From: Parastagonospora avenae f. sp. tritici 18332-5
Lineage: Eukaryota > Ascomycota > Dothideomycetes > Pleosporales > Phaeosphaeriaceae
NCBI GenBank assembly: GCA_022559985.1
Contig: JAFJTR010000042.1
Coordinates: 1 to 64,000, forward strand
Length of the DNA: 64,000 nucleotides
Direction of reading: 5' to 3'
The notes under the pieces were generated by a model. It made no database searches and was not told the origin of the DNA. It worked only from the letters and a program-made list of their open reading frames with translations. The number at the start of each line of letters is the position of its first letter. Position 1 is the first letter of the stretch. The position numbers and the translations under genes are program-made. Shown here in pieces: positions 45,558 to 58,700 of this stretch.

Positions 45558-48325
45558 AGAGGTGATGCAACCATTTTATCTTGCAAGATATCTAAGAATA
45601 GACATGACGAAACGAACAGTGCATAAGAAGTACACGTGATCCAGGTCAGAAGACATTGGCGCCAAGCTTGCATGTCTCAGTGCAAGCACGCAATCATGTA
45701 TCTCCGAAATCGCGATTCTCGAGCATCGATTACGGAGTTGAAAATGCATGGAATGATGTCTTGACGCATGACATCGTGCTTTTGAGCATTTGAGCATTCC
45801 TCCAGGGCATTTTCGGGCTGTAACATACGAGACAGACACGCAAGAACTAGATCGAGTTGCGTCCAGGGCATATCTTAAGCCGAATAGCAAAGCGCCAGAA
45901 ACGCCTTTCCATTGAACGGTCACATATTATTGAAGGATCAACGCCATGAGAACTTATTAGATATTGCTGCCGGGTTTTGCTAAGTAATCGAATGAAAGAC
46001 AATATGATAAGACTGTACTGAGAAATTCAAGCCCATCAATACAGCTTGAATTCGCCACGCGATTCGAATCATCACAAATGCGGTTCTGGAGACCTTCAGC
46101 TACTGAAAGTTCACTTGATCTGATGAATTCTGTTACTGTCAGCACCCTCGCATATTTGACATACATTGACTCCATCATGCTCTGTGACATGACGTAATAC
46201 TCGTTATCCCTGACAACTTAGAGTATCTGGATTACAGTAAAGTATTGCAGGAAGTGCAGAAGCTAGTAAGACCATACAGACACAAGATGTATGATCGTCT
46301 GAAACAGAGGTGCATTTGACGTCTGCGGGCTATGATCCGGTAATATTATCCGTAGGCAGATCACTTCAGAGGAGCAAAGTCAAGTTCATTGCATATGGGC
46401 ACTTGAGTCTTTGAGATTGAAAGAAGGAAAAGAGACGCAAATATCCATGGGCACCAATCCTACCGACTTTCGAACTCTCCGTGCAAATTTTCGTCATAGC
46501 TGACGAAGCCTTGAAACTGGTCGGTTTGCGATGAATTTTCGCGGGGTACGGTGAGCAATAACCCGAGAATCGAACTGCTGCAGCTGCAGATGGGACGACC
46601 TGTGGGCGTCTATTCGCCGCTGCTTGATCTGGTTGGCGAGTGTAGCGATCCACAGCGAAAGACGCACCTATGTCAGGGGCAGCGATGATTCGTACGCGTT
46701 CTGCATGGCCTCAACTGGTACTATTAGAGAGCGGCTGTCATATTATATACAATACTGAATAGACTCAATCTTTGATTAACACGCTGCAAAGAGCTCAAAC
46801 AACCTTGAAGTAAGACGACTTAGCTGGATTGGAAGGTGCTCGGAATCGCGAGGCACATCGCACATGATTTATTGCAGCACCTAGTGCCAACTCGCACACC
46901 ACTTCAACTCTCTCATAGCCAGCCTTCTTATCGTCTTCCAAATCATGCCGCATGCTCCGCATAGGTCGCATAGATGGTCTCCGGCACTTTCGAAGCGGCA
47001 CCTGTCATACCTGTAGCGGTGTTGCTGCGCCGCTTAGCGGTTGTATAATACATGCAACTCGATGGCGCAGCACATCTGCCTTGCTATAGTTGTTGTAATA
47101 TGCTGACAAGCAGCAAGATCTGCAGCATCGCATAAGCGTGCGCATGTGAGTACAGTGTATTCAGGCTGCTCTCAGGCTTTTTGATGTCGCTGTACAATTA
47201 TTCTTGCGATGTTGTATTCTTCTGTGATAGCGAAAAAGAGCGTGGGCAGTGTTCTATAGAGACATACTCATAAGTACACCATGCTCCAACAAGCGCAAGC
47301 GAAAAGCTTCGTTCAGCCTTGTACAACACATGTGCGCGACTGCGCCGTGGCAGACTCGCTACGTGTGGCTTCCATCGACAGATGCGCGGTTATATTGCGG
47401 CGAAGTAAGTTTGATTGAGCCTTGACAAGCACCTGAACATGGTTTGCGAAGGTCCGAATCGCGATTCGTGGGATGCGTCCTTCGTGCAACTCAGCCGGCA
47501 GAATTGTTGCGACGCACGCAAAAGCGTTCGGATACTCCTGTTCCTTTCGGAGGTCGCATGGACATGCAAACTGGCCAACTATTAACAGCAAACCGCGAGA
47601 GTCGTGAGAAAGACCGAATGCCGCAGTGTTTGGAACGAACGTGCGACAGCCCAGTTGTCTCAAGGGGGTGCGGCACGGTAAACTAAACACGCGGACCCAA
47701 CGAGAGACCTTGCTGCCTCGTTTCTCGGGAACCGTCCCTGCTGACTGTGCTTTGGCTTGGACCCAGATCTGCCTCTTCGCATGACAGACACGGTTGCGAA
47801 ATTCATGCAAAACTGAGCCTGCGATATGTTTGGTAAAACATGTTGCGATCGTAACGTCGCAGGATTTGTGGTTGGATGAGACGCAGAACAACAAGAAGCA
47901 GTTCAAACTCTGACCTATGGATCTGAAGGTCACACAACATCTGCTAACTGAAGATGTGCCCGAACGCCGCACGGACGTGTTGGTGGGCTTTACACAACCC
48001 TGCGCCCCTGGATCATAAGTCTGTTGCAGTGCGGCGTGGGGAGATGACGGCACCCCTGACAAAACTCATAAATGTCCGGCCGCCTTACGCCTGCGCATTT
48101 GCATTAAACCCATCTACGCCTCTTTCTTGTCCTTGCCTGGAGCAAAATTCCTTGCCTATAACCCTATTCTTAACTTCACTGGTGTTGCGTACTTCTTCAA
48201 TATATTTGGTGCTACTGGTGGAACAAACAAACACTGCCCTGCATAAATCCGACTCTGCATCTGATATAAACACCATTCGTCGGTCCTCACCAATCGACAC
48301 CTGCACGCTTTCCAGTAATTTCACA
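45558..48325. other. Long intergenic region without recognisable genes
   Basis: About 2.8 kb of sequence with only short or featureless open frames (for example 47313-48062 -, Cys/Arg-rich with no domain). Some T-rich leader sequence before 48326 fits the promoter of the next gene. The small open frames near 45580-45920 may be scraps of something older, but I cannot identify it. Confidence 0.4.
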
Positions 48326-48712
48326 ATGTCTACACCATACGGTCTCCCAACTTCGCCACGAGCCAACCGCGTCATGCTCTCCCCAATTACCACATCCTTT
48401 CCATCAAACGGGTCTTCCACAACACCGTCACCATATTCGGATGGTTCGTCACCACGCACGCTCGTCGAGACCCAACAATACCGCAACCGCGACTCACTCA
48501 TCTTCATCAACGCTACAATCCCTCTCAGCCCATCCTCCACGTCCAGCTCTCCCCACAAACAGAACCCTTACGACGGTCTGGTCCCACGAAAGCGCAATGG
48601 TCTAGCACGCTTGTTCTGCTGCTTCGGCCGCGAAGAGCGAGCGCGACGACGCGTGGTCAGGGAGACAGAGTTCGAAAAGGTCGGAGAGATGGGACACTGG
48701 TCAGAATACTGA
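48326..48712 (+). CDS. Small conserved protein with a di-cysteine C-terminal motif
   Basis: 128 residues in one exon, starting MSTPYGLPTSPRANRV. The first 90 residues are Ser/Pro/Thr-rich and disordered. The C-terminal block is compact and charged: LARLFCCFGREERARRRVVR, then ETEFEKVGEMGHWSEY at the very end. From memory, this C-terminal block recurs in small uncharacterised proteins across Pezizomycotina. The paired Cys next to a basic patch would suit palmitoylation and membrane association, but that is inference. The frame is open upstream to 47954; the ATG at 48326 is chosen because it follows a pyrimidine-rich leader and has ACA before it. Confidence 0.7.
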   Translation: MSTPYGLPTSPRANRVMLSPITTSFPSNGSSTTPSPYSDGSSPRTLVETQQYRNRDSLIFINATIPLSPSSTSSSPHKQNPYDGLVPRKRNGLARLFCCFGREERARRRVVRETEFEKVGEMGHWSEY

Positions 48713-49717
48713 GGCACCGCGGTGATTTCTCGGTGGTGAAAGCCGTTGGATCGTCAGACAACGGATGGTGATCTCGGAACCATCTCCGCGAAGGTTCGAA
48801 ACATTCGACATCTCGGGCCTACTACTAGATACCGGCACACCTCGAAACATGGATATCTCGGAACCATCTGCATCCAGACGGGCACTACCGTCCCGGTCTT
48901 GGAAACAACACATGCAGCGCATAATACGTCGCATACTTCACACAAACTTTCTTTTGTATATACCCTTAAGAACTTCGGTGGGTGCCTTTTCATCCGGACC
49001 TGCTTTGCTGTATCGGGCCTTTCGGTCAGCACTTGTATAGAGAGCTTATTTTTTTTTGTTGCATAGCGCGGTGTTGGGGTTTGTTATCGTCGATTCGACT
49101 GTTGGAGGTCGGAATCATTTTGCCGTTGGGTGATATAGAAGAATCTAAGTGGTCGACAATCATGCAAATCTCTTTCCACAACATACTCCCGTCACCAGGT
49201 CTAGCAATGATCCGTCCTCTCCCTAGAATTTACATTTCGCGATGAAATGACCAGAAGCTCTTTGACGGATTATGAAATACTAAGTTGAAATAGCATACTA
49301 TCGCACAGTCGGCTTCAGGGCTTTATAAGCCTAGCTTGCCCGCGTCGAGGGTCCGCGATACCCTGTACGTTCGCCGATCGTTGGATTATTGCTATGGCTA
49401 GTACTGTGCAATCAAAGATTAGGAGTGCGAGCCGCCTGCAGCACCTGTAAATAGTACTTTTTAGGTGGGCTTGTGTACGGCAGAGCGGACGAGATGCTCA
49501 ATTCTCTTCAGTCTATAGTTGAATGTTAAAATCTCCTTGCTAATCTATTCTATAACGCAGTGTTCCTTGTTTCTTGGAGTTGCAATTCTCTTCAGTGCGG
49601 CAGGAAAAATCGCGAATCATTGCTTCATTCCCCGTTGCCCCGATCTCGACTTTCCAATTAGAGCACACCCTGAGTGGGGCTGATCCGCTACTGCCAACCT
49701 CCGTAGTGTACATTGGA
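48713..49717. other. Intergenic, 3' of the PKS-NRPS gene
   Basis: Searched on the minus strand for a spliced continuation of the synthase (reductase or Dieckmann domain). None is seen: no NAD-binding TGxTGFxG motif and no long open frame. Several degenerate copies of a CGGAACCATCT motif occur at 48776-48870. Confidence 0.5.
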
Positions 49718-52700
49718 TCATTGGCTCGTTTTTCTCTCCCTTTGCCTATCAATGCTCGCAGCCATAGCTCTCAAACTTGGAGCTTCTGCCAAGGTTCGAA
49801 GATGAATTTTGACCCCAAGCTTCCGGTCAATCGCGTGTATCAACTGAACAAGGAGCAAAGAATTTCCACCCGCCGAAAAGAAAGAGGAGTCTGGGCCAAT
49901 ATGAACCATTTGCGCAACTGTTCCGATGACATCAATCCATATGGCGCGGAGACTTGCCTCTGTTCCTGAAGCTCCAGCCTCTGTTTCAGCCTGCGGCGAG
50001 ATTGTAGGCAGTGGTAGGCCCTCGAGAACTGCGCTGTTGAGTTTTCCATTATGAGTGATTGGCAAACGCTCCAACGGAACGATTGCTGATGGGATCATAT
50101 ATTGTGGAAGTGCGAGTCCTTGGATAAGAGCTACAAGCTGATGTTGTTCCAGTTGCCTCCGAGGTCTGAAAACGACGTAGCAAACAAGAAATTGCGGATC
50201 GCCGCGAACAACTACTGCTGCATCTGCCAAGTCGTCTGGTGCTGCCCCTACGATGGCGCCGGTAACCTCTCTGAGATCGATCCGCAGGCCACGGAGCTTG
50301 ATCATTGTGTTGTCAGAAATACAGCGGCCCAGGAATTCGATGGATCCGTCTTCACGTAAGATGCCCCGATCTCCAGACTTGTAAATGGTGTCGAACCCTT
50401 GTTCTAGATACTTTGCGCTCGCAAACGGGTTCTTCACACGTTTTCCGTGATCCAGTCCGGCGTCAAGATAGCCGTTAAAGACGCCGCCGCCAGCGATACA
50501 GATTTCTCCTGGTATGCCGACAGGTAAAAGATCCCCGTTGCTTTCACTGGCGATGAATACAGACGTGTTTGGGAGGACGTAGCCAATGGACCCGGGTTGA
50601 TACTCGTCGGCGTCATTGCCATAACCGTCGCGCACCTGGATATCCTGGCTGGTCACAACAAAAGCTTCGGCTGGCCCATAAGCATTGGTCACCATTAGAC
50701 GGGGTAGTTTCAGCTCTCGTATGGCCTCAACGAGCCGCTCGGGCAAGGCTTCTCCAGCCACATGACAGAAGCGCCACGAGTGGCATCGCCGCAAGACTTC
50801 TGGGGCATAGCTCAGCAACAAGCTGTACTCGGAAGGAGTGCAGAAAGTGTATTCGATGTTCTCGTTGAGGATGAGTTCAGAAAGCACATCAGGGTCCCCT
50901 CTTGCTTGAGCTGAAGCAACGACCAGTGTTCCACCATTGGTGAAGGCGTTGAAGATTTGTCCAAAAGACAGGTCAAATCCGATGGACGTTTGCTGCAATA
51001 CTGTGATTTGCCCGAGACTGTAGGCCTTGCTCGTGTGAGCAGCGTAGTTCATCATGCCTCTTTGGTGCAGCTTGATACCCTTGGGAACTCCCGTAGAGCC
51101 ACTTGTGAACAGTATGTAACTGACCGATCCCGGATCAGGAACAGCTCGCTTGGGGTATCTCTCATGCTGGGGCTGTGACCGGGCGGCCTCAGTCATATTC
51201 AGCGATTTATATTCGTTGTGATATTGAACCACACTGCCTGCAGTAGCTGTGTGAAACACCAGAAGATCCGGATGAACCGTGTTCATGATATCGTTTCTCC
51301 TCGAAACTGGCACGCTGACGTCCAGTGGAATCAAAATAGCCCCGATGTGGAAGACCGCCAAAATTGTTGCATAAAGATCAATGCTCGGCTCGCATAGGAC
51401 TGCAACCCTGGATCCAATTGTGATATTTGCTTCGAGTAGAACATTGGCGTAGATCCCGACCAACCGCTTCAATTGACTGTATGTGATGGCCCGGTCGCCA
51501 TCTTTAACGGCAATAGAATCAGGAAAGCCGCCAACAACCTGTTCGAACCTTTCAGGCAACGACTGGGGCCACGAGTGACTGACATCAGCACCGTGAGCGA
51601 CTGTTTTAGCTTTGTGCAGCTGAGTGTCGCTGAATATTCCGACATCCTTCACCTGAACTGAGGGGTTCGAAACCAAAGATTCGATGGCATTGAATAAGGT
51701 GTCGGCGATGAAGTCTGCAGTCGTACGGTTGTAAAAGTCATCGCTACACCTGATCTCGAACAGATGGCCGTTAGAGGTAGAATCCAGGACACTGAGGGTC
51801 AAGTCCTGTAGAGTTGTGTATACTGCATTTCCTGGTTCCACAGTACAGTCTCCCACAGAGCTCGTGATGTTTTCACCGACTCTGTAATCATACGCAACTT
51901 GAACAAGAGGAATGCCGCCCTCGCTCCCTTCCACCTTGTTCTGCTCCGAGATGACAGCAAACGGGACTCTTTGGTTGTCTAGGCTTTCCAAAACGATCCC
52001 GAAGGTTTCCTGAAGGACCTTTGGAAAATCCTCACCCCAGGTTCCTTTGAATCGGAGGGGAAGCATGTTGGCCATATGGCCGACCGTGGATCCAAACTTG
52101 CTCGTTGGATCCCGGCCATGGGACACAACACCGATGCAGATGTCGTCGATGCCCAGCAGTTGGCAGAGGAAAACTCGCATGACGGCCAGGTAGAAGGGCA
52201 TGAGACGGACGCCGTGAGCCTCACTGATGTGCGTCACACGCTGGACCAGCTCGGCACTGAGCTCTCTTTCGACGAGGTGGTACCCGTATGACCGACGAGT
52301 CTGTCTGGTCTTGACCTTTGCCATCGGTAGCAAGGGCATAGCTTCCGGCATGGGGTCCAACAAGCGGTTCCAGTAGTCAATGCTCGCGTTGAGACGACCT
52401 GCCTCAATGTCTCCAATTTGCTGACGAGCATAATCAATGTACGTGGCAGAGTCCGTTGGCAACGGTTGGGATTGATATGCGTGGTTGATATCAGCGAAAA
52501 TGAGCCCGATTGAGGCCGGATCAAGGACGATGTTGTGGTAACCCATGACGAGAGTATGGTAGTGTGTCCCGTGACTGACCAGAGTGGCTCGAAGGGTATC
52601 TCCTGTGGCAATGGAGTACTCGTGTTTTGCAATCTGGTCGAATGTGGTCTCAACGTCCGCACCTGCCGCCTCGTTGGTTGACTGCAAGCAATACAGTCGA

Positions 52701-55700
52701 GGAGTCGCATTACTTTTGACGTGCTGCATAACCTGAGAGCTTCCAGAAGTTGCCAAGAAACATGTTCGCAACACTTCGTGATGACCCATGACTTGGTTAA
52801 ATGCCTGAGAGAACTTCGCCACGTCTAGCCGGCCCTTGATCTTCAATGTCCCGGTAATGTTGAAAGATGTCGGGTTATCAGAAAAAGCGCTGAGGTAGAT
52901 AAAGCCGGCCTGAGAATGAGACAGATTCTCGGACTTTATGAATGTCATTTCGTGTTCCAGTCGCTGGGTGGATATCGCCGTCAAAGCCTCAGAAGAGGCT
53001 GGCGATGATCCTTTCTCTCTAGCATCGTGTACTCCATTGGGGCCATTCTTTCCAGCTGATGTCTCCTGCCCTGTCAGTGTTGCTTTGGAAATTGATGTCT
53101 TGTCTGGCTTCAGAGCTTGGACTGTCGAAATCTCCTCCTTGGCTCTGCTTTCTTTTGGTGGTCGCTTAGCCATATATTGCTCGGCTGTTGTACGAAGAAT
53201 AGATGAGAGAGAGTCTCGGCCGAGGATCTTGAGCATTGAGATATCAGCTTCAAACTTCTCTCGTAACCATTTTCGAATCTCAATGGCATTGATAGAATCA
53301 AATCCGAGATGCGACATTGGCTCATCTGGATGAATTGAATGAAGCGAGACGTGGATCATCGACTCGACTTTCTTGGACAATAGCTCGGTGATCGGTGGTA
53401 TCGCCTCGTCGATAGTGGCAGCCTCTTCCAGTTCCTGTTGCCATTGTGGCCCTGAAGAAGCCCCCTCGTTTGCATGCCCCATTTGGGAGGCGTTGGAGAC
53501 TCGAACCATGTGAGAGAAAAGGGGTAACTCGGTCCATCGTGGGCGAGCTTGTCCCTGATCATGAAACATTTCAAAACCCATGATGACCTCACCGGTTGAG
53601 GTGCTTGGGTCACCTGCAGCAATCCCTTGAAGGAAAACATGGTGAAAATCTGACTCGGATAGAGCGGTCGTGAGGTCGACGCGGAGCCATTCTTCAATAT
53701 TCGACCCGGTAGATCGGTCTGAGCGGGCAACATATCCGACGTCCACAAGCATTCCGAAGTTCAGGATGGAGGCTGCGAGCCCACGGCGCCTCCTCTTCTC
53801 AACCAAGCTCATCATGAAAGCGTTGCCCGCGTGGTAGATAGGCTGCCCAGCGTTGCCACATACGGTAGCTAAAGAACCGAAGCTAATGAAGAAATCCAAA
53901 TTGGTGTTTTTGAATTCATCATCCAGATGGGCGGTACCATAAATCTTGGGTTTCATCTGCTTGGCGATACTCTCGGCGGACAGATTCGCGAAGATGCCCG
54001 GCTCCAGCACGAGAGCTGCGTTGGTTACGCCGCCTATCTCAGGCATTGTGCGGCGAAGCATGGAAACCGTCTCACGAACTTGTGAACGAACGGTGACATC
54101 CATCGTCACCACCCGAATATCGACACCGACATTCCGGAGATCACGAATCCAGTTTTGACCGCCTTTGGGGCTTCGACTGGATAGAACGATGTGGCGAACA
54201 CCACTGCGAACTAGGAAGGAAACCAGAGATTGACCGAGTTCACTCGCCATGCCAACCAGGAAGTATGTTTTGTCAGGTGACAACAGTGCGCTTGGCTCAA
54301 GACCACGGAGTATCGCTGTGACTGGGCCGTCTCGTCTCCAATCTGTCACATAAGAGAGGCGAACCGGATCGGAGGGACTACGCTGGACTACTTGATGGAT
54401 TTTGAGAACCTCAGGTTTTGACGCTGACACCATGCGCTCTTTGTACGTCAAGTAAGAACCGACAGCCTCTTCGACGGACCCTTGTGATAGAGTCTTGACT
54501 TGGAACCTCTGTACGGAGAGGCCGATAGGTAGCCACGGAGAAATTGCATCGGTCTCCCTCTTCGATAAACCGCAGACAGCGACTGTGTCGCGGGGGATCA
54601 TTCGCTGGAATGTGCGTGCGCTACTCTGAGGATGAATATAAACGATATCGGCAATCTCACTTTGTCGGTCTTTGCTGGAAGTCGTGACAAACAGGACTTT
54701 GCAACCTGCGTCCGCCGCCAACAAACGCATTGCGCCAGATAGCTGATCTGACACGCCGCACACGAGAGTAGTGCCGTGACTCGACATTTGAGAAACCATA
54801 ATTGATGCGATCATGAAATTTGCCACGTTCGTGAGAACCTCTGCATCCATCTCCTGTACATCCAGGAATGCGGAAGAAAAGTCCTTGTGAATCTGAGCAA
54901 TGGACGAGTCGGTATCTGATAGCGTCAACACAGTTGCCGTGCCGCTAGCCTGATTGTTTACTGTGCCATAGCAGAGGAAGCAAGGAGATTCGTTTTCATC
55001 ATTGAGCGCCACCGAAAGCTGAACCTGCACCGGCAAGTGGTTGTCAGGAAGATGAAGAGCACGACTGCAGGCAATCATTGAATCTCCAGAGACGACGTCT
55101 CTGGAGATCTCTATTGGTTCTGCAGGCTCAACGAGTTTGGAGAACCGACGACGTTTTGCGTTGTAGACCTCGTTGGATATGTGGTCGGCCAGAATCCGCG
55201 GCACCAGCATTTGGGAATTCTTGACGACGACCTCTGGCTCCTCAGCCCAAAGAAGCCCATCGATAGTGCCAGGAGGGGATGAGAAAACAAGACGAAGGAA
55301 CTGAGTCATCACGGTTTGGATATTCCATGGTTCGTCCCCGTCAAAATCAAGATAGTGAATCTTTGTATCGGGAAGTTCACGTCGCAGCCCACGTCCAATG
55401 CCAACCATGATATTGGAATATGGGTTGTCGACAAGCCGGTTCGATGTGACCCATAAGACATGCCGAGAAACTGCTAATACTCTGTTGAGATTCTCTAGCT
55501 CTTTTGGTGACGGTGGGGACGAGAAGAGCGGCTTGTCGAGGTCGCCAAAGTTGATGACAGAAGCTCCTGGTGGGATACGAGACCAATCAACCTGACTGAA
55601 ACGGCTGTATGTCTGTATTTCTGTTGCCCATCCGCGAAGAGTTCTCTCTGCTTGTCGGACGAGTCGAGAGACCTTGCTTGTTTCGCCACCGATGAGGACA

Positions 55701-58700
55701 ACAGCATTTTGCGTGATCATGTCGATGGAAACAAGCGGGTCCCGCAGAACGCCCAACCGATCATCCATGGCTTGGGTGGCAAAAACAGAGAATCCGTGAA
55801 TATCGACATGGTCGTGGTCGTGGAGGGTATAGTCGATGCCCGAAAACCCGTGTTGTTCGAGAATCTTATCCCATTCACCGCTGGTAATGGCTGGGCTTCC
55901 TGCTGCTCTGTCACTGACACCAGTCCACCATGTCTCCAAGCCTCCCATGATGGCCGTTGGCCTAAGTGACGATCCTGTGAGTTCTATCGCAATCAGAAAA
56001 CCCCCTGGACGCATTAAACCCCGCAAATTCTGCACAGTGGTGGAAAGGTCCCGACTCCCACGTAGAACATCGGTCACAATGACAACATCATATGATCCTG
56101 CCTCAAATCCTTGCGAGGCAATATCAGCCTGAACATCAAAGACCTTGAAGCTCAGATTTTCCGAAGTGGCTGGAATGATGCTGTCCTTCAGGCGCTCAAC
56201 AACGTGTTCCGAAGCACCGGTGCAAGTGTACTGTCCGTAAGCATCACCGACAGCACTAAGAACAGCAGAAGTAGTATTCCTGACGCCAGCACTGATCTCG
56301 AGAATGTTGATCCTCGGGAATTTGTGACTGATGTGAAGTACGAGCTGGGCGATGTACTCATTGCATACAGTGGCGCTGCTACTGTTGTTGTAAAAGGAGT
56401 GAGGCAGGCTTCCGATGGCGTGTTCGCCAGAGCCTGTTCCGTCCAGCAGAGAGCGATTCCACTCACCACTGGACGCCAACATGGCCATATCGACGTCTTC
56501 TGGATACAGATCAAGCAAATCTTGGATAATGTCGGGTGTATCATCCAGCCACTCCTTTATCAACACAGGGTGGTCAGTTTCGCGGAGCTGTTCAACGGAT
56601 GCGTCAATAAAGCGTATCAGATCCTGATGATGAGGTTTCAGAGCGCTCGGGTCTCTCGCTTGTATCAATCGACCAAGCGACTGAAGCTGGAAGAGTGCGA
56701 CACGTTCGTACTCTTCGCGGCTATACTTGGACGGCCTGCTACGGACCGTTGTAGCTGATAGTATACCAAGGCCATATGCGGATTCAGGGCCCCAAATCGT
56801 CTTAGCGAATACGTTGCGGTCTTCTGATGGCTGTGGCTCAGAAATTGCCTTGAATCTGATGCCCTCCAGCTGGACCCCCCCAAAATCACTGTGAGCTCCT
56901 GTCTCAGCAGCGCGCACGTTAATATCGGCTTCAGTAAGCTTGCCTAGCTCAGGAGTTGTCATATAGGCCTCGATCTCAATGCTGGTGGATCCATCGAGAG
57001 ACTGGAAGTTCAGGTTGGGGTGGATGAGGACTCGTCTAACCCCCACAGGGAGGTAGGAACTCGCCATGGATCTCTCAGCGGTAGAGACAAATGTTGCTAG
57101 CCCTGCCTGGAGGGCCACGTCGAGGACGGCAGGGTGCAAAGTGCAAGAGACGTTGAGGTCTTCTTTTGGCCATGAGGCAACTGCTTTGGCATGACCCCAG
57201 CACCTGTTTAGAGAGGAAAGGGCACGGAAAGGGCCATCGTACCCAAAACCTATCTCCGACGCTGCCTGGTAGAACCGATCGACGTTGAATGGAGTCAGCT
57301 CCACGTCAGAAATGGTGGTAGGCACAATATCGTCTGGCTTTTGTTCGCCCAGGTGAACCAATAACCGGCCGTAACATGTTTTGTCAGCCTCACGGCCATT
57401 GGCGTAGTTATAGCAAGCAAACTCTGCTTCCAACACCGAGCCTTCCTCGACCTTCTCGGGCGAGATGTGGCTGCGGATTGTGAACAGAACCTCAGTCCCA
57501 TCTCCCTCGCCAATGACCAACGCCGTGGGGATCGCCATGTCGTGCATTTCGATTAGTTTGATTGGGCGACCTGCGACGAAAGCCTTTGCGGCGTCGACTG
57601 CCAGACTGATGTAACCAGTTGCTGGGAACAGAACCTGGCCCTGAAAGACGTGTCCCTTGACCCAGGGCATCTCGTTGAGATTGAAGAAGTTGCGCCAAAC
57701 ATGCTCATACCGAGCGTCATTCCAGAGGCGACCAAGAAGATCATGAGGAGGTTGTTTGCCGAGCCGGTAGTTTTGGCCCATTCGTGATTCACGCCAATGA
57801 ACCTGTGTGTGGTCCCAGACGTATGAGGGTAAGTTTTTAAGCACCTGTGTTTGGGCTTCAAGTCCAAAAGCATTGCGCCAGCCCCCGAAATTTACCGATG
57901 AGGGGGCATTGATCCACAGATCTACAATCATGCTTGCAAAGGTCTCAATAGCATCATTGCCTCGGCTTAGACAGTTAATGTATTGAGGGGTATAATCAAC
58001 CGCCTGCTTGAGTGTCTGAGTGACAGGGCCCTTCAGAGCAGGATGGGGCCCAATCTCCATCGCGAAGGTGAACTTTGAGGGTGCGACCTGGACAGCAAGA
58101 CCAACAGCCTGGGAAAACAAAACCGGTTGCACCATATTGTCGAGCCAATATTGAGACTCCAGCCCGGAATCAAATGGTCTGTCGAGAAGGTTGGTGTTGG
58201 CCCTGACACTGGAGTACCATTGACACTCTTGGCTGGCAAGAGGCGTTTGAATGCGAACGTTGAGTTTCTTGAGGTGAGCCAAGTAAGCATCAGCACATGC
58301 TAGCATGTGATGCGAGTGATAGGCCACGTCAACTTGAAGGGACCGAGCCTGTACGTTGATTTTGACCAGGTGTTCCTTAATCTTCGCGAGTGCGTCTCTG
58401 TCTCCAGAAAGCGTTACGCTGGAAGGGGAGTTGCTGGCTGCTACTGTGATACAACCCTTGAACTGTGGTTGGGAGCAGAGCTCAGATGCGGCGTCAAATG
58501 ACATAGCAACCGCCATCATGCTCCCTGGTTCTCGAGCCGCTCCACAGGCAAGATGGGCAACGTGGCCTCTATAATAGGAGATGCCCATTGCGTCCCTCCT
58601 GGTCAACAGGCCCGCCGCATATGCTGCACCGATTTCTCCAGAGGAATGGCCAACAACGGTAGAAAACTTTATCCCGCAAGCTCGCAAAAGATCGACCAGA

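Noticed and set aside
47313..48062. 249-codon frame on the minus strand
   Set aside because: Cys/Arg-rich without motifs and overlaps the promoter of the 48326 gene; looks like chance.
48713..49717. Possible continuation of the synthase into a reductase exon
   Set aside because: No NAD-binding motif or long open frame on the minus strand; the TGA follows a normal post-carrier tail.
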